Shown here piece by piece: positions 23,341 through 35,227 of a DNA stretch of 64,000 bases. Where the stretch lies: NCBI GenBank assembly GCA_003255065.1, contig QAOA01006379.1:96989-160988 (forward strand). Reading direction: 5' to 3'. The position numbers and the translations under genes were made by a program. The DNA comes from Cercis canadensis. Taxonomy: Eukaryota; Streptophyta; Magnoliopsida; Fabales; Fabaceae. The notes below the pieces were generated by a model that was not told where the DNA came from, did not search any database, and worked only from the letters and a program-made list of their open reading frames with translations. Position 1 is the first letter of the stretch. Every line of letters begins with the position of its first letter.

Positions 23341-23387
23341 TTTAAATCCCCTCCCATTGTACAAGGAAAAATATTGTAATGCTTAAG

Positions 23388-24934
23388 TGATAAGAGGATT
23401 TTATACCGTTTATCTCCTAATGTTCTTGCTTGATTCTTGTCTATTCTCGAGCATTTTAGGATAGGTTTTCATGATTTAAGTCTCATTTTTGTAGGTTTAT
23501 GTTTTGGGAACTATGGAAGCTATTTTGGAGAAATTCGGGACAAGAAAGAAAGAAAATCATGCAAGTTAGAATTGAAGGCAAGACTTGGGCGCCGCAGCCC
23601 CCACTCAGGGCGCCATAACGCCCCAATGCGTAAACAAGACAAATTTCAGCAAGGAAGGGCGCCACAGCGCCCTACATCAGGCGCCGCAGCGCCCTATGTT
23701 CAGGAAGCTGGAAACTGAGAGCAGAAGGAAGGGCGCCGCAGCGCCCTATACTGGGCGCCACAGCGCCCCAGCACGAGAAGAGGAGGCGCCACAGCGCCCT
23801 ACACCAGGCGCCGCAGCGCCCTAGCTTCAGCAATTAGAGACTGAAATCCAGAAAGAAGGGCGCTGCAGCGCCCTAGACCAGGCGCCGCAGCGCCCGTCAA
23901 GCAAACTTCAGGGCGCTGCAGNAGGGCGCCGCAGCGCCCAAACCCAAGGCTGCAGCCCCCGACGGTCAAACTCGGGATTTGACTTCTGAACTTCCTTTTT
24001 TCATTAGGAATCCTATTTTATTTTAATTCCTTTTCTTCCTAAACTTCCTAGGACCTATAAATAGGACTGTTAAAGTCTAAATTAGGGTTCCACACTTTGG
24101 AGAGAAGAGGCAAGAATAGAAGAGGATTCAAGCTTGAAGATCAGAGTTTTCGGCATCGAATCGGCATCACCAAGAGTTCAATTCTTCCTTTCCTCTGTTT
24201 CTGATGTGTAATCTGGTTGTGAGTTTATTTTCTATCTTGAATATGAACTAATTCCACCATCTAGGGTGGAGATGTAGCCTAGCTTATGATGGATTGTTAT
24301 TTCTAATAAAGAAATCAAAGGACTTTCTTCTTAAATTGACTTCTTTATCTCTATCCTTAATGCTTCTGTTTGACTGGCCATCAATTTAGATGAGTTGGTA
24401 ATTACAATAATACTGGAAGGTTAGTTGTAATTGAAGACCATAGGGATTAAGAACATAAATTACATAAGGGATAGGAATATACCGTTATGGTTTATGTAGC
24501 CATTAAAAAGAACCATAGAACAAATTGAATTCTGAGATTATTCGTAATTCACATAGGAATATAGTGGATTCATAGTTGAGAATATATTTGTTTGACCTTG
24601 GGAAAGGCTAATAAATAACTTAGGGTTCTTGGCTAGCAATTAGAGAGATTGTTGTTGATTAATGAATTAGGAATAAAGATCCAGACTAGCTACGGTGAAA
24701 TCGACATCCTAGATACTTTCTCATTATATTCTTACTCATTTTTACAGCAATTATTTTTTGTTTACTGTTTTGCATTTAAATATCATCATAATTCACCTAT
24801 CACTTGTCTAGATAAAATTAGAATATGCATAATTTTGGTACTTAGTAGCCACAGTCTCCGTGGGACGATACTTTATCTCACTTCTTTATTACTTGATTAC
24901 GGCACGTGCACTTGCGTTCACATTTTACGTAACA
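23388..24934 (+). repeat. Solo Athila LTR (subtype beta)
   Basis: A complete 1,547-bp LTR, TGATAAGAGG to TTTTACGTAACA, TATA box 24056-24063, without primer site or coding sequence beside it. Normally such solo LTRs arise by recombination between the two LTRs of one element, leaving a 5-bp target duplication. Here the flanks (ttaag / attgt) do not match, so deletion or rearrangement beyond the LTR is likely. A single N lies in the hairpin array at 23922. Confidence 0.88.
23586..23970 (+). repeat. GC hairpin array in the solo LTR
   Basis: About ten copies of the GGGCGC-CRCA-GCGCCC stem-loop. The single N at 23922 sits where GGGCGCTGCAG is followed by a partly repeated AGGGCGCCGCAGCGCCC, so the copy number here is uncertain. 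Confidence 0.88.
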
Positions 24935-26103
24935 ATTGTCATTGAAAAGGTACAATAGAAAGGTACTGTTTATGTCATTTCTCAAGTTCCAAAAACATGT
25001 ATTTATACAATCTTTGCCACATTAAGGGGTCAAATTGCATATGATTCATTGACTAGGCCCTTCAAGTCGAACAATTCATCTTCATAGTCCACTTCAACAC
25101 TTGTATTTGACAATTTCTTTACCTATCTTATGAGAAGTTAAATATCTATACAAAACTTGGGTTCGAAGAATTACCCCTTGTAGAATATGTGCATTTACAT
25201 AAAAAATGATTTTGTGAATCACCAAGAGTTTTGCCAGCAAATAAAAAGATCAAAGATGATCACGAATCATATGGAATCCTCTTTACTCTGTTCTCCATCA
25301 TCAGCTTGTGTGTGAAAGAGATAAAAGCAAAGTTCAAATTCCTCAGGATATCTGTACTTTAATAGCAAATCTCTCTAATTTTCAAATAAATTGCAGAATG
25401 CAATTAGAATATTACAAATTTAAGTGGCCAAATTGCACTAATTCCCTTTCGTTTCAGAGAACGTTGTCACCGACAACAGCCATGCTTTCAATCTCTCCGG
25501 CGGGGAAGAGATCCAGTTATGTTAACTTGAGTCATGTTACTTAGATTTAAGCCGTCTATTCTATTTAATGTCATTTCAACCATTAAAACACATTAATATT
25601 TAATGGTTGAAATGAACTTGAATGAAATGGACGGCTCAGATCTGAGCAACATGACTCAAGTGACATGACTGGATCCAAATCCCTCTCCGGCGTGCAATTC
25701 TTTNTTCAATCTCTCCGGCGTGCAATTCTTTAACCATTTCGCCATCAATGTCGTCAGACTCATATTCTCCATATAAGATTTGTTGGATAAACTTTCTATA
25801 CTTGAATTAATGTATCACTTAATGTTGGAAACTATTGGAAAGGAATATATTCTATGAGGTCGATGACAAAGACAAATCACAAACATATTCCAAACTTTTT
25901 TTTTAAAAAAAAAAATTCAAATGATTTTGATATAGAATTGGTTAAGCTTTTTTTTTTTTTTAACACTGATATCAAGAAAAATAAAATGTGATAACTAAGC
26001 CAATATTTAGATTGAAGCCAAAGAATATTGGCATATTATCGTACCAAATCACTTGAGGTTAGGGTATAACTATAAGTACAAAAAAAGTTATATGATATAT
26101 GAT
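24935..26103. other. Unrelated DNA between solo LTR and At-3
   Basis: AT-rich host-like sequence containing a hairpin MITE (25510-25675), a short direct repeat of TCTCCGGCGTGCAATTCTTT on both sides of the single N at 25704, and A/T runs near 25895-25960. A 78-codon plus frame at 25308-25544 is not recognised. It ends at the single N at 26104. Confidence 0.5.
25510..25675. mobile_element. Hairpin MITE of 166 bp
   Basis: Almost the whole segment is one inverted repeat. The left arm starts GATCCAGTTATGTTAACTTG and the right arm, reversed, reads GATCCAGTCATGTCACTTGA. Both arms contain GAGTCATGTT, an (A/G)GCCGTC(T/C)ATT block and TCATTTCAACCATTAAA next to a very short loop. This is the structure of a foldback MITE. 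I could not define a target duplication, so the superfamily is open. Confidence 0.75.
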
Positions 26104-26104
26104 N

Positions 26105-29100
26105 GAGAGAAATCCCAAAGAGCAAGTCAAAGCCATATCTCTAAGAAGTGGCAAGATACTGGAAGAACCAAAGAGTAAAGATCTAGCAAAGGAAACAGCC
26201 ATCGAAAACAACAAAGTTACTGCTGTACCTTCAGAAGAAACGCCTAAGGGTGAGGTAGTGGAGGAGCAAAAATCCAAATCTATTCTCCTTCCGGATAATC
26301 CCCCACCTTACAAACCCCTAGTGCCGTTTCCTCATCGGTTTCAGAAGCAGAACATGGACAAACAGTTCTCCAAATTTCTTGAGGTCTTCAAGAAACTCCA
26401 CATCAACTTACCTTTTGCAGAGGCATTGGCACAGATGCCAAGTTATGCGAAGTTCATGAAGGAAATCCTCACTAACAAGAGACGATTAGAGGACTATGCA
26501 ACAGTTGCACTTACTGAAGAGTGCAGCGCTATCCTCCAGAACAAGTTACCTCCAAAGCTCAAAGATCCAGGGAGTTTCACTATTCCTTGCACTATTAGTA
26601 ATCTTTTCTTTGGTAAAGCTTTATGTGATTTAGGTGCTTCTATCAATTTAATGCCTTTATCTATTTACAGGAAACTTGGACTAGGAGAAGCAAAGCCGAC
26701 CTCCATCACTCTTCAGTTAGCAGATCGATCTCTCAAATACCCAAGAGGAATCCTAGAAGATGTGCTCATCAAAGTGGACAAGTTTATCTTTCCAGCGGAT
26801 TTCGTGGTGCTTGACATGGAGGCAGATCAGGAGATCCCTATCATTTTAGGCCGACCTTTTCTAGCCACAGGGAATGCCCTCATTGATGTGCAGAAAGGGC
26901 AACTCATACTAAGGGTCAACGATGAAGAAGTGTCGTTCAATGTCTTCAAGGCCCTAAAGCAGTATGATGAAGTAGACAATTGCATGTGGCTTGACATGAT
27001 TGATCACTGCACTACTGAGGTTTTCCGAGCTAGTCATCCTCCCGAACCATTGGAAGCTTGTCTCTTAGGCATCTCTTCTGAGGAAAATCCAGAGATCAAC
27101 AGTTGTGTGAACTTCCTGAATGCTATCCCTCATCAGTTTATTAGAAGATCCTATGAGGAACTTGGCAAAGGTGGCTCACGACCTCCTCCATCTATAGAGA
27201 AACCTCCTGTGCTAGAACTCAAGCCTTTACCTGAACATCTTAAATATGTTTACCTTGGTGACTCTTCCACTCTTCCAGTCATCATTTCATCTTCCTTACA
27301 GGAGAATGAGGTGGATAAGTTATTAAGAGTCCTAAGGGAGCATCAAGCAGCCATCGGATGGACCATCTCAGACATAAAGGGGATCAGCCCCTCCTTGTGT
27401 ATGCACAAAATATTGATGGAAGATGACTTCAAACCCTCCATTGAGCATCAACGTCGACTAAATCTGAATATGAAAGAGGTGGTGCGAGCAGAAGTACTGA
27501 AGCTTCTGGATTTGGCAAAGGTGGCTCACGACCTCCTCCATCTATAGAGAAACCTCCTATGCTAGAACTAAAGCCTTTACCTGAACATCTTAAATATGTT
27601 TACCTTGGTGACTCTTCCACTCTTCCAGTCATCATTTCATCTTCCTTACAGGAGAATGAGGTGGATAAGTTATTAAGAGTCCTAAGGGAGCATCAAGCAG
27701 CCATCGGATGGACCATCTCAGACATAAAGGGGATCAGCCCCTCCTTGTGTATGCACAAAATATTGATGGAAGATGACTTCAAACCCTCCATTGAGCATCA
27801 ACGTCGACTAAATCCGAATATGAAAGAGGTGGTGCGAGCAGAAGTACTGAAGCTTCTGGATGCTGGGATCATCTACCCGATTTCTGACAGTGCATGGGTG
27901 AGTCCAGTACAGGTCGTACCTAAGAAGGGCGGCATGACGGTTGTCAAGAAAGAGATATTACTCGAGTAAGGGTGTGCCTGTCAGTGTCCCACCGCTGTGT
28001 GTATCGACTACAGGAAGTTGAACAAAGCCACAAGGAAAGATCATTTTCCCTTACCGTTCATTGACCAAATGCTTGATCGACTGGCGGGTCATGCTTATTA
28101 TTGTTTCCTTGACGGCTACTCTGGGTATAATCAGATCTACATTGCTCCTGAAGACCAAGAGAAGACAACTTTCACCTGTCCCTATGGGACTTTCGCATTC
28201 AGGCGCATGCCCTTTGGCTTGTGCAATGCACCTGCTACTTTCCAAAGGTGCATGATGTCTATTTTCTCTGATATGGTGGAGCGTTATATTGAGGTTTTCA
28301 TGGACGACTTCTCTGTATTTGGATCTACTTTTGACAATTGTCTCAGTCATTTATCTGCTGTTCTGAAAAGATGTGAGGAGACAAATCTAGTCCTCAATTG
28401 GGAGAAGTGTCATTTCATGGTCCAAGAGGGAATTGTGCTTGGACACAAGGTTTCGGCTCAGGGACTTGAGGTGGACAGAGCGAAAATTGCCACCATAGAG
28501 AGATTACCTCCCCCGACTTCAGTTAAAGGCGTGAGAAGCTTCTTGGGACATGCCGGTTTTTATAGACGGTTCATCAAAGACTTCTCCAAGATCACTAAAC
28601 CCTTGTGCAACCTTCTCTTGAAGGATGTCCCATTTGAGTTTACTAAGGAGTGTCTTCAAGCCTTCGAAAACCTGAAAAAGGCGTTAACTTCGGCACCCAT
28701 CATCATTGCACCGGATTGGTCATTGCCTTTTGAGCTCATGTGCGACGCCAGTGACTATGCAGTTGGAGCAGTTTTGGGTCAACGACGGGACAAGCTACTA
28801 CATGCCATTTACTATGCCAGCCGTACACTCGATCCTGCTCAGATGAATTATGCTACTACTGAGAAGGAGCTCCTAGCGGTTGTCTTCGCCTTCGACAAAT
28901 TCCGAGCTTATCTCATTGGATCGAAGGCAATAGTCTTCACTGATCACTCCGCCATCAAATACTTGTTGGAGAAGAAGGATGCTAAACCAAGATTGATTCG
29001 ATGGGTCCTTCTCTTACAAGAATTTGACTTGGAAATACAAGAAAGGCACTGAGAACCTAGTTGCAGATCATCTCTCCCGCCTTGAAGTTTCAAAAGAGAT

Positions 29101-30699
29101 AGGGGATACTAAAGTCCCCATTGATGACTTCTTTCCGGATGAGCAACTCTTTGCTCTTCGAAGGCAATAGTCTTCACTGATCACTCCGCCATCAAATACT
29201 TGTTAGAGAAGAAGGATGCAAAACCAAGATTGATTCGATGGGTCCTTCTCTTACAAGAATTTGACTTGGAAATTAGAGACAAGAAAGGCACTGAGAACCT
29301 AGTTGCAGATCATCTCTCCCGCCTTGAAGTTTCAAAAGAGATAGGGGATACTGAAGTCCCCATTGATGACTTCTTCCCGGATGAGCAACTCTTTGCTCTT
29401 TCTTCCACAGTTTACCCTTGGTTCAGTGACATCGCTAACTTCTTAGCTGTCAACCTTCTTCCACCGGATCAAAGCTACCATCAAAGGAAGAAATTCCTTT
29501 CTGTAGCCAAGCATTACTACTGGGATGAGCCACTCCTCTTCAAACACTGTTATGATTCTATCATTCGACGATGTGTTCCTGAAGAAGAGATGGAAAGTAT
29601 CCTCCATCATTGCCATGCATCTCCATACGGTGGCCACCATGGAGCAACTCGAACTGCAGCCAAGATCCTGCAATCTGGCTTTTATTGGCCTAGCATCTTT
29701 AAGGATGCTCATGCCTTCGTCTCAGCTTGTGATCGTTGCCAAAGAACAGGCACCATCTCACGTCGTCATGAAATGCCACTAAATAGCATTCTAGAGGTGG
29801 AGTTGTTCGACGTATGGGGCATTGACTTCATGGGTCCTTTCCCTTCCTCCTACAACAATCAATACATCTTGGTGGCAGTAGATTACGTATCTAAGTGGGT
29901 TGAGGCAATCGCTACACCTACTAATGATTCAAAAGTGGTGGTGAACTTCTTGAAAAAGAACATCTTCACTCGGTTTGGCACTCCAAGAGCCCTAATCAGT
30001 GATGAAGGTACTCACTTCTGTAACCAATACCTTGATGCTCTACTGACCAAATATGGAGTCAAACATCGGATTGCTACTGCCTATCACCCACAGACTAGTG
30101 GTCAAGTGGAGATTTCTAATCGGGAGTTGAAGTGGATTCTGGAGAAGACGGTAAATGCCAATAGGAAAGATTGGGCGAGGAAGCTGGATGATGCGCTCTG
30201 GGCCTACCGGACAGCATTCAAGACACCCATCGGCACCTCTCCATACCGGTTGGTCTTCGGGAAGGCTTGTCATCTACCAGTTGAAGTGGAACATCAAGCA
30301 TACTGGGCCACCAAGAAATTGAACTTTGATCAAAAAGTTGCGGGTGAAAAGAGATTGCTTCAATTGAATGAGCTTGATGAATTTCGCCAGGATGCATATG
30401 AAAATGCCAAGCTTTATAAGGAAAAAACCAAGACATGGCATGACAAACGCATCCAGAAGCGTGAATTTGTTCTGGGTCAAAAAGTCCTCCTGTTCAACTC
30501 CCGACTTAAGTTATTTCCGGGAAAATTGAAATCCCGATGGTCGGGTCCTTTCATTGTTGACACTGTTTTTCCCCATGGAGCTATTGAAGTCAAAAGTGGG
30601 GATCGCAAGTTCAAGGTCAATGGCCAACGCTTGAAGCACTATGTGGATGGTGAGGATGAATTTCAAAAATCATCCATCACTCTCAACACCCTCGGTTGA
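26105..30699 (+). pseudogene. At-3 gag(partial)-pol region (broken)
   Basis: Parts: C-terminal gag, protease (CDLGASINLM, Asp at 26637), RT (about 27850-28500; FMDD with Asp codons at 28303 and 28306), RNase H (about 28730-29060; [24 protein letters not shown]) and integrase (about 29580-30450; HHCC finger and DDE core as in At-1), then the chromatin-facing C-terminal tail ending [13 protein letters not shown]. Of the copies here this one keeps the RT-RNase H stretch best. It still contains several breaks and duplications. Confidence 0.9.
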
Positions 30700-31209
30700 T
30701 GCTTTTCAGAGACAGTCCGGCTGAGGACTATAAACCAAGCGCTAGTTGGGAGGCAACCCATCATTCTAACCCCTATCTTTTATATTCACTTAGTCAGAAT
30801 CTTTTAGTTATTTCGTAATTTTTCGTATTCTTTGCATTTATTTCTCTTCATTGCTTTCTAATTTATTGTTCAACCAGGTGAGGGAACAAGTGTGGGGGTC
30901 CATCAGCTGAAAAATTAAGGCTAACATGGTTAGATTCATCCAACAGNTCGGCTGATGCTTTTCAGAGAAAGTCCGGCTGAGGACTATAAACCAAGCGCTT
31001 GTTGGGAGGCAACCCATCATTCTAACCCCTATCTTTTATGTTCACTTAATCAGAATCTTTTAGTTATTTCGTAATTTTTCGTATTCTTCGCACTTATTTC
31101 TCTTCTTTGCTTTCTAATTTATTGTTCAAACAGGTGAGGGAACAAGTGTGGGGGTCCATCAGCTGAAAAATTAAGGCTAACATGGTTGGATTCATCCAAA
31201 AGGGCAGAA

Positions 31210-31527
31210 GCTTGGGCGCCGCAGCGCCCAATCAGGGCGCCACAGCGCCCTGTTCTCAGCTGTCAGTCCATGGACACCAGAAGCTCAGGCGCCGCAGCTC
31301 CCAATCAGGGCGCCACAGCGCCCTGTTCTCAGCTGTCAGCCCATGGACACCAGAAGCTCAGGCGCCGCAGCGCCAAATCAGGGCGCCACAGTGCCCAACA
31401 CTCGGCTGCAGGGATCAGAGCCCAGGACGCCGCAGCGCCTAGTGAAGGACGCCGCAGCGCTCTGTCGCGCACAAGCCACCAATGTCAAAGGCGCCGCAGC
31501 GCCCATACAGGGCGCCGCAGCGCCAAG
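31210..31527 (+). repeat. GC hairpin array between pol and third ORF (At-3)
   Basis: About nine copies of the stem-loop motif, the largest of the spacer arrays here. It alternates GGGCGCCACAGCGCCC-type and AGGCGCCGCAGCGCC-type units with CTGTTCTCAGCTGTCAG spacers. Confidence 0.88.
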
Positions 31528-31884
31528 GTAAGCTTAATTCAAAAAAAAAAAAAAAAAAAAATTAAAACGGTGCGTTTTGGGTTTCAGATTTTAAATCACC
31601 ATTCTTTTTTTCTTTCTTCTCCCACGCACGCACGCACACTCCCTCCACTTTCTTCCTCTTCTTCTTCCTCTCCCTCGCACTTACCACTTCACCCCTCAAT
31701 CCCTCACCAAATCTCCTCTCCTCGCATCACATTCGTGAAACCACGCACCTGCTCCACCAGTCTCGCCCCTCACTATCTAATCACCTCGCCCTTCATGCAC
31801 ATAGGCACCCACTGATACACATTCGCACTACCCCACCTTCATTTCGGGCACTCCAAGTTTTTTTCACCTTGCTGTCATCTCCAG

Positions 31885-32790
31885 GTAACTTTACTAACTT
31901 CTTCCCTTTTGCTGCTATGATTGCTGTCTCTTGGCCAATTTTGGAGGATATTCACTGTTATCAATGTGCTATTGTCATTTTTGGATTTTGCCTGCCCACA
32001 AGGTGTTTGTCCTATTGCCCCAATGAGCTCCACTCCCTTGCATGTGCTCAATTACTTCCCTGTTTAGCCATTGCCGTTCTACATGCATCATGGAGCACCG
32101 AGTAACATCTTGCATATATCTTTCTGGTTGTTTCCATAGGTTTTCCTGCACTGTTGCTTTATGCCCATTTGTTGGCAATGTAGCTACAATACACACCTAT
32201 GCTTCTATATTAGTGTTTGCATTTTTGCTTTGTGATCCCCATCATGCCTAGTACCTACTATGCTTGTGCAAATTTTGGGCCAGTAAGGCTCTGGTTGGGT
32301 CCTGTCAGATTTGCTGCCACCTTAGGTTTTGATACGTAGTCATGTGTCCTAAGCTATACTTGCATGCCCGCACTTAATTCCATTTTTGGGGTTTACTTCT
32401 GCTTAAACTGGGCATGGCCCCTTTATTGCATTCATTCTATTGTTCTGTTTTCTTTCGGTTACTGTTTTGCATTGTTGGTGGTACCACACCACTACATTGC
32501 CCGCAATACCCAAATTTTAGGACGTGCACACATGCTGCTCAATGTGCATTTTGCATATCACGCCTCACATGCCTGGTATCTGCTAGTTATTCTTGCTCCT
32601 CACACTCATTTAGAACACCATATTTCCCCATTTCTTTTCCGTTGTGTTTTGTCTAATTACATACAGCCATAACAGTCTCTTTGACTGCCACGCCTATTGG
32701 TCATGCTTGAGCACGTAAATAGTGCATAGCGGATATTTATAGTTGGTTGTCTGCATGTCTCTTTGTAATCAATTTGCCGCCCTCTTTCAG
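31885..32790 (+). other. Predicted leader intron upstream of the At-3 third ORF (type II)
   Basis: GTAACT donor after TGTCATCTCCAG, acceptor CCTCTTTCAG, and the ATG at 32814. The intron (906 bp) and the exon upstream are a different sequence from type I, yet the exon just after the acceptor (GTACCACTCTGTTTCCTGCA) is almost the same. Confidence 0.55.
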
Positions 32791-32813
32791 GTACCACTCT
32801 GTTTCCTGCATCC

Positions 32814-33787
32814 ATGGCACCTCCGGCGAAGAGAAAGGCAGTTGCATCTCCTTCCGGGTCCGGTACGTACGACCGGAAGAAGTTCGTGCATAAGGAGGCT
32901 GAGACCCGATTCCTAGACTCCGTGATCAACAAAGCCTTGGTGCCCGAGCGTGGCCTGGTTTTCACCAGAGCTCTCAATCCCAAAGTTCGGGAACTAGCCG
33001 ACAATAATGGCTGGTTGCGCTTTGTGGATCACCCAGTCACCTCTGTGGTGCCAGTCATCAAGGAGTTCTATGCCAATGCCAAATTCCGAAAGGAATTCAA
33101 GGTCTTTGTGCGGGGCAAATGGGTTCCATTCGACAGTCGCTCCATCAACGCCCTGTTTGGCCTCCCAGACATCGAGCACGACGAATACCTTCACTACCTC
33201 CACGATGGACCTGACTGGGACGCCATCATTCGCACCCTCTGCCAGCCAAGTACACAGTGGAAGCTGCGTGACGACACCCCTATCTCATTTCGCGCATCGG
33301 CATTGGAGACTGTGAGCAAGGTGTGGTACCACTTTTTGTGTGCCCGCCTTCTTCCTACGGGCCACCTGAGCGATGTCACCACGCCCCGGGCCATTCTCCT
33401 CTACTGCATTGTGACGGGGATGTCCATCGACATTGGAAATATCATCCAGCAGTCCATTCTCCGAGCTATTGACAGCACCAAGGGTTTTGCCTTTGGCCAC
33501 CCTTCGGTGATTCAGATGCTATGTCAGCAGGCTGGGGTCGAGTGGAGACCTGAGGAGGAGTTGCTTCATCCGAAGCAACCACTGGACGCCACTGCACACC
33601 GTCTTCAGAGTCCCTCATCCAGTGCACCACCACCGACACACCAGCGCGCACCTCCGCGGACACCACCCTCTGCCACCACCCCGCCACCTGAGACCCAGCC
33701 ATCTAGTTCTTCCGGGCCCAGCCTGGCCGATCTGGAGCGTTAGATGACTCGACTACTCCGGTATGCGGACCGCTCGTCCCGTTTTAT
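32814..33787 (+). pseudogene. At-3 env-position ORF, truncated
   Basis: Same product as the At-1 third ORF from its start MAPPAKRKAVASPSGSG through the conserved domain and Pro-rich linker, with only scattered substitutions. It is lost just before the C-terminal helical and acidic tail, where unrelated sequence begins at 33788. Confidence 0.85.
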
Positions 33788-33933
33788 TGTTGCAATTAGT
33801 AGTTTAATTTTGTACGGTTCGACACCCGTCACCTACCCAACCCTTAGGAATTGCAGAGTATTGCATTGAATAAAAAAGGAGTAAACTCTTACAAAAACAA
33901 AGCATCAAGTTGTAGCTGATTGAACAGGACTGT
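33788..33933. other. 146-bp unrelated filler between At-3 and At-4
   Basis: Sequence beginning TGTTGCAATTAGTAGTTTAA, sharing nothing with the Athila copies. It joins a third-ORF 3' truncation to the start of a new spacer array. Origin unknown. Confidence 0.5.
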
Positions 33934-33974
33934 CAGCGTCCTGTTCTCGGCTGACAGTCCATGGACACCAGACG

Positions 33975-34145
33975 CTCAGGCGCCGCAGCGCCAAATTAGG
34001 GTGCCACAGCGCCCACCACTCGACTGCAGGGCTCAGAGGCCAGGACGCTGCAGCGCCTAGTGAAGGGCGCCGCAGCGCTCTGTCGTGTTTAAGCCACCAA
34101 TGACAAAGGCGCCGCAGCGCTCATACAGGGCGCCGCAGCGCCCAG
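33975..34145 (+). repeat. GC hairpin array upstream of the third ORF (At-4)
   Basis: About six motif copies, several decayed (e.g. GACGCTGCAGCGCC). The following A-run and GGTGCGTTTTGGG block is present twice (about 34170-34230). Confidence 0.85.
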
Positions 34146-34530
34146 GTACGTCTTCTTAAAAAAAAAAAAATTTAAAACGGTGCGTTTTGGGTAAAAAAAA
34201 AAAAAAAAAATTTAAAACGGTGCGTTTTGGGTTTCAAATTTTAAACACCCATTCCTTTTCTTTCTTCTCCCACGCACGCACACTCCCTCCACTTTCTTCT
34301 TCTTCTTCTTCCTCTCATTCGCACTTACCACTTAATCCCTCACCTAGCTCCCCTTCCTCGCACCAAATTCATACAACCATCTCACCATTCACATACCCCA
34401 TCATTGTCGCAAATTTCTCTCACACACACACGCCCCTTCGAACCCAGAAGTGCACCCACGAGCACACACTCGCACCACACCAAGGGCTTTCGGGACCTCA
34501 AGGGATCATTCCAATTCTCTGCAAGTCCAG

Positions 34531-35204
34531 GTAAAATTCTTCCCCTTACTTCATTTGTCTACCTGCTGGTTGTTCTTGGCCAATTTTGGAGGTTCACCAT
34601 TCGTCCATGTGAGGCTTTCCTAGTTCTGAATTTTTCTGCACACCTGTTGTTTGACAAAATTCCTCTAAGAGTACCATGTCTCTGCATGTGCGTGTTTATA
34701 CTTTCCCAGCATTCGATATGCCCTTTAATAATCTCATGCATATTAATCTGCCCTCGTAAGAGCTTGTCGAGACTGTTTCCGCAACTCGTTTCGCATCTCA
34801 TAATTTCCTATGTCATGCCTTGTGTCTGGTGCCTGTTTCCTCACGTGTGCCTGTTTACTCCACATTGACTTATTATGTTCATTCTGTGATCTCATGTCTA
34901 TCACCCACCACTACATCACTTTTGTTTTGTTCTCTTAAATTTACTGATGCTATGACTAATTTTTTCTGTGTGCCCCACCTATTGGTCATGCTAGCAGCCC
35001 TTACCATTGCTCAGGGAATATTTCTCTTTGGCGGTTGTTTCTTTTTCTGGTGCACTCATTGCCTGATGTGTAGTCATGACTTACCTCCAAAAATTTTTCC
35101 CACACTTTGCTGCTACCTCTACACACCTGATCGCCTTGTGGGGTGGTGTGTTCTGTGTGCTTCTAGCTGCCCCTCGCTCATTTGCCTTGGTTTCCTTTTC
35201 ACAG
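34531..35204 (+). other. Predicted leader intron upstream of the At-4 third ORF (type I)
   Basis: Same donor (CTGCAAGTCCAG/GTAAAA) and acceptor (CCTTTTCACAG) as in At-1, 674 bp, ending 23 bp before the ATG at 35228. Confidence 0.6.
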
Positions 35205-35227
35205 GTACAACTCTGTCTCCTGCATCC

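Larger units (their letters stand above)
26105..33787 (+). mobile_element. At-3: Athila fossil, lacking both LTRs
   Basis: Begins in mid-gag directly after a single N (26104) and contains the rest of gag, protease, RT, RNase H, integrase, a post-pol region present twice around the single N at 30947, a GC hairpin array, a type II leader with predicted intron, and the env-position ORF, cut off at 33787 by unrelated DNA. About five breaks, several of them internal direct duplications. No LTR, primer site or flank can be assigned; the left boundary may simply be a contig end. Confidence 0.9.

Noticed and set aside
32994-33702. Several antisense ORFs opposite the third ORF, recurring in all copies
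   Set aside because: They recur because the sense sequence is conserved and GC-rich; they carry no motif and have no start context of their own.
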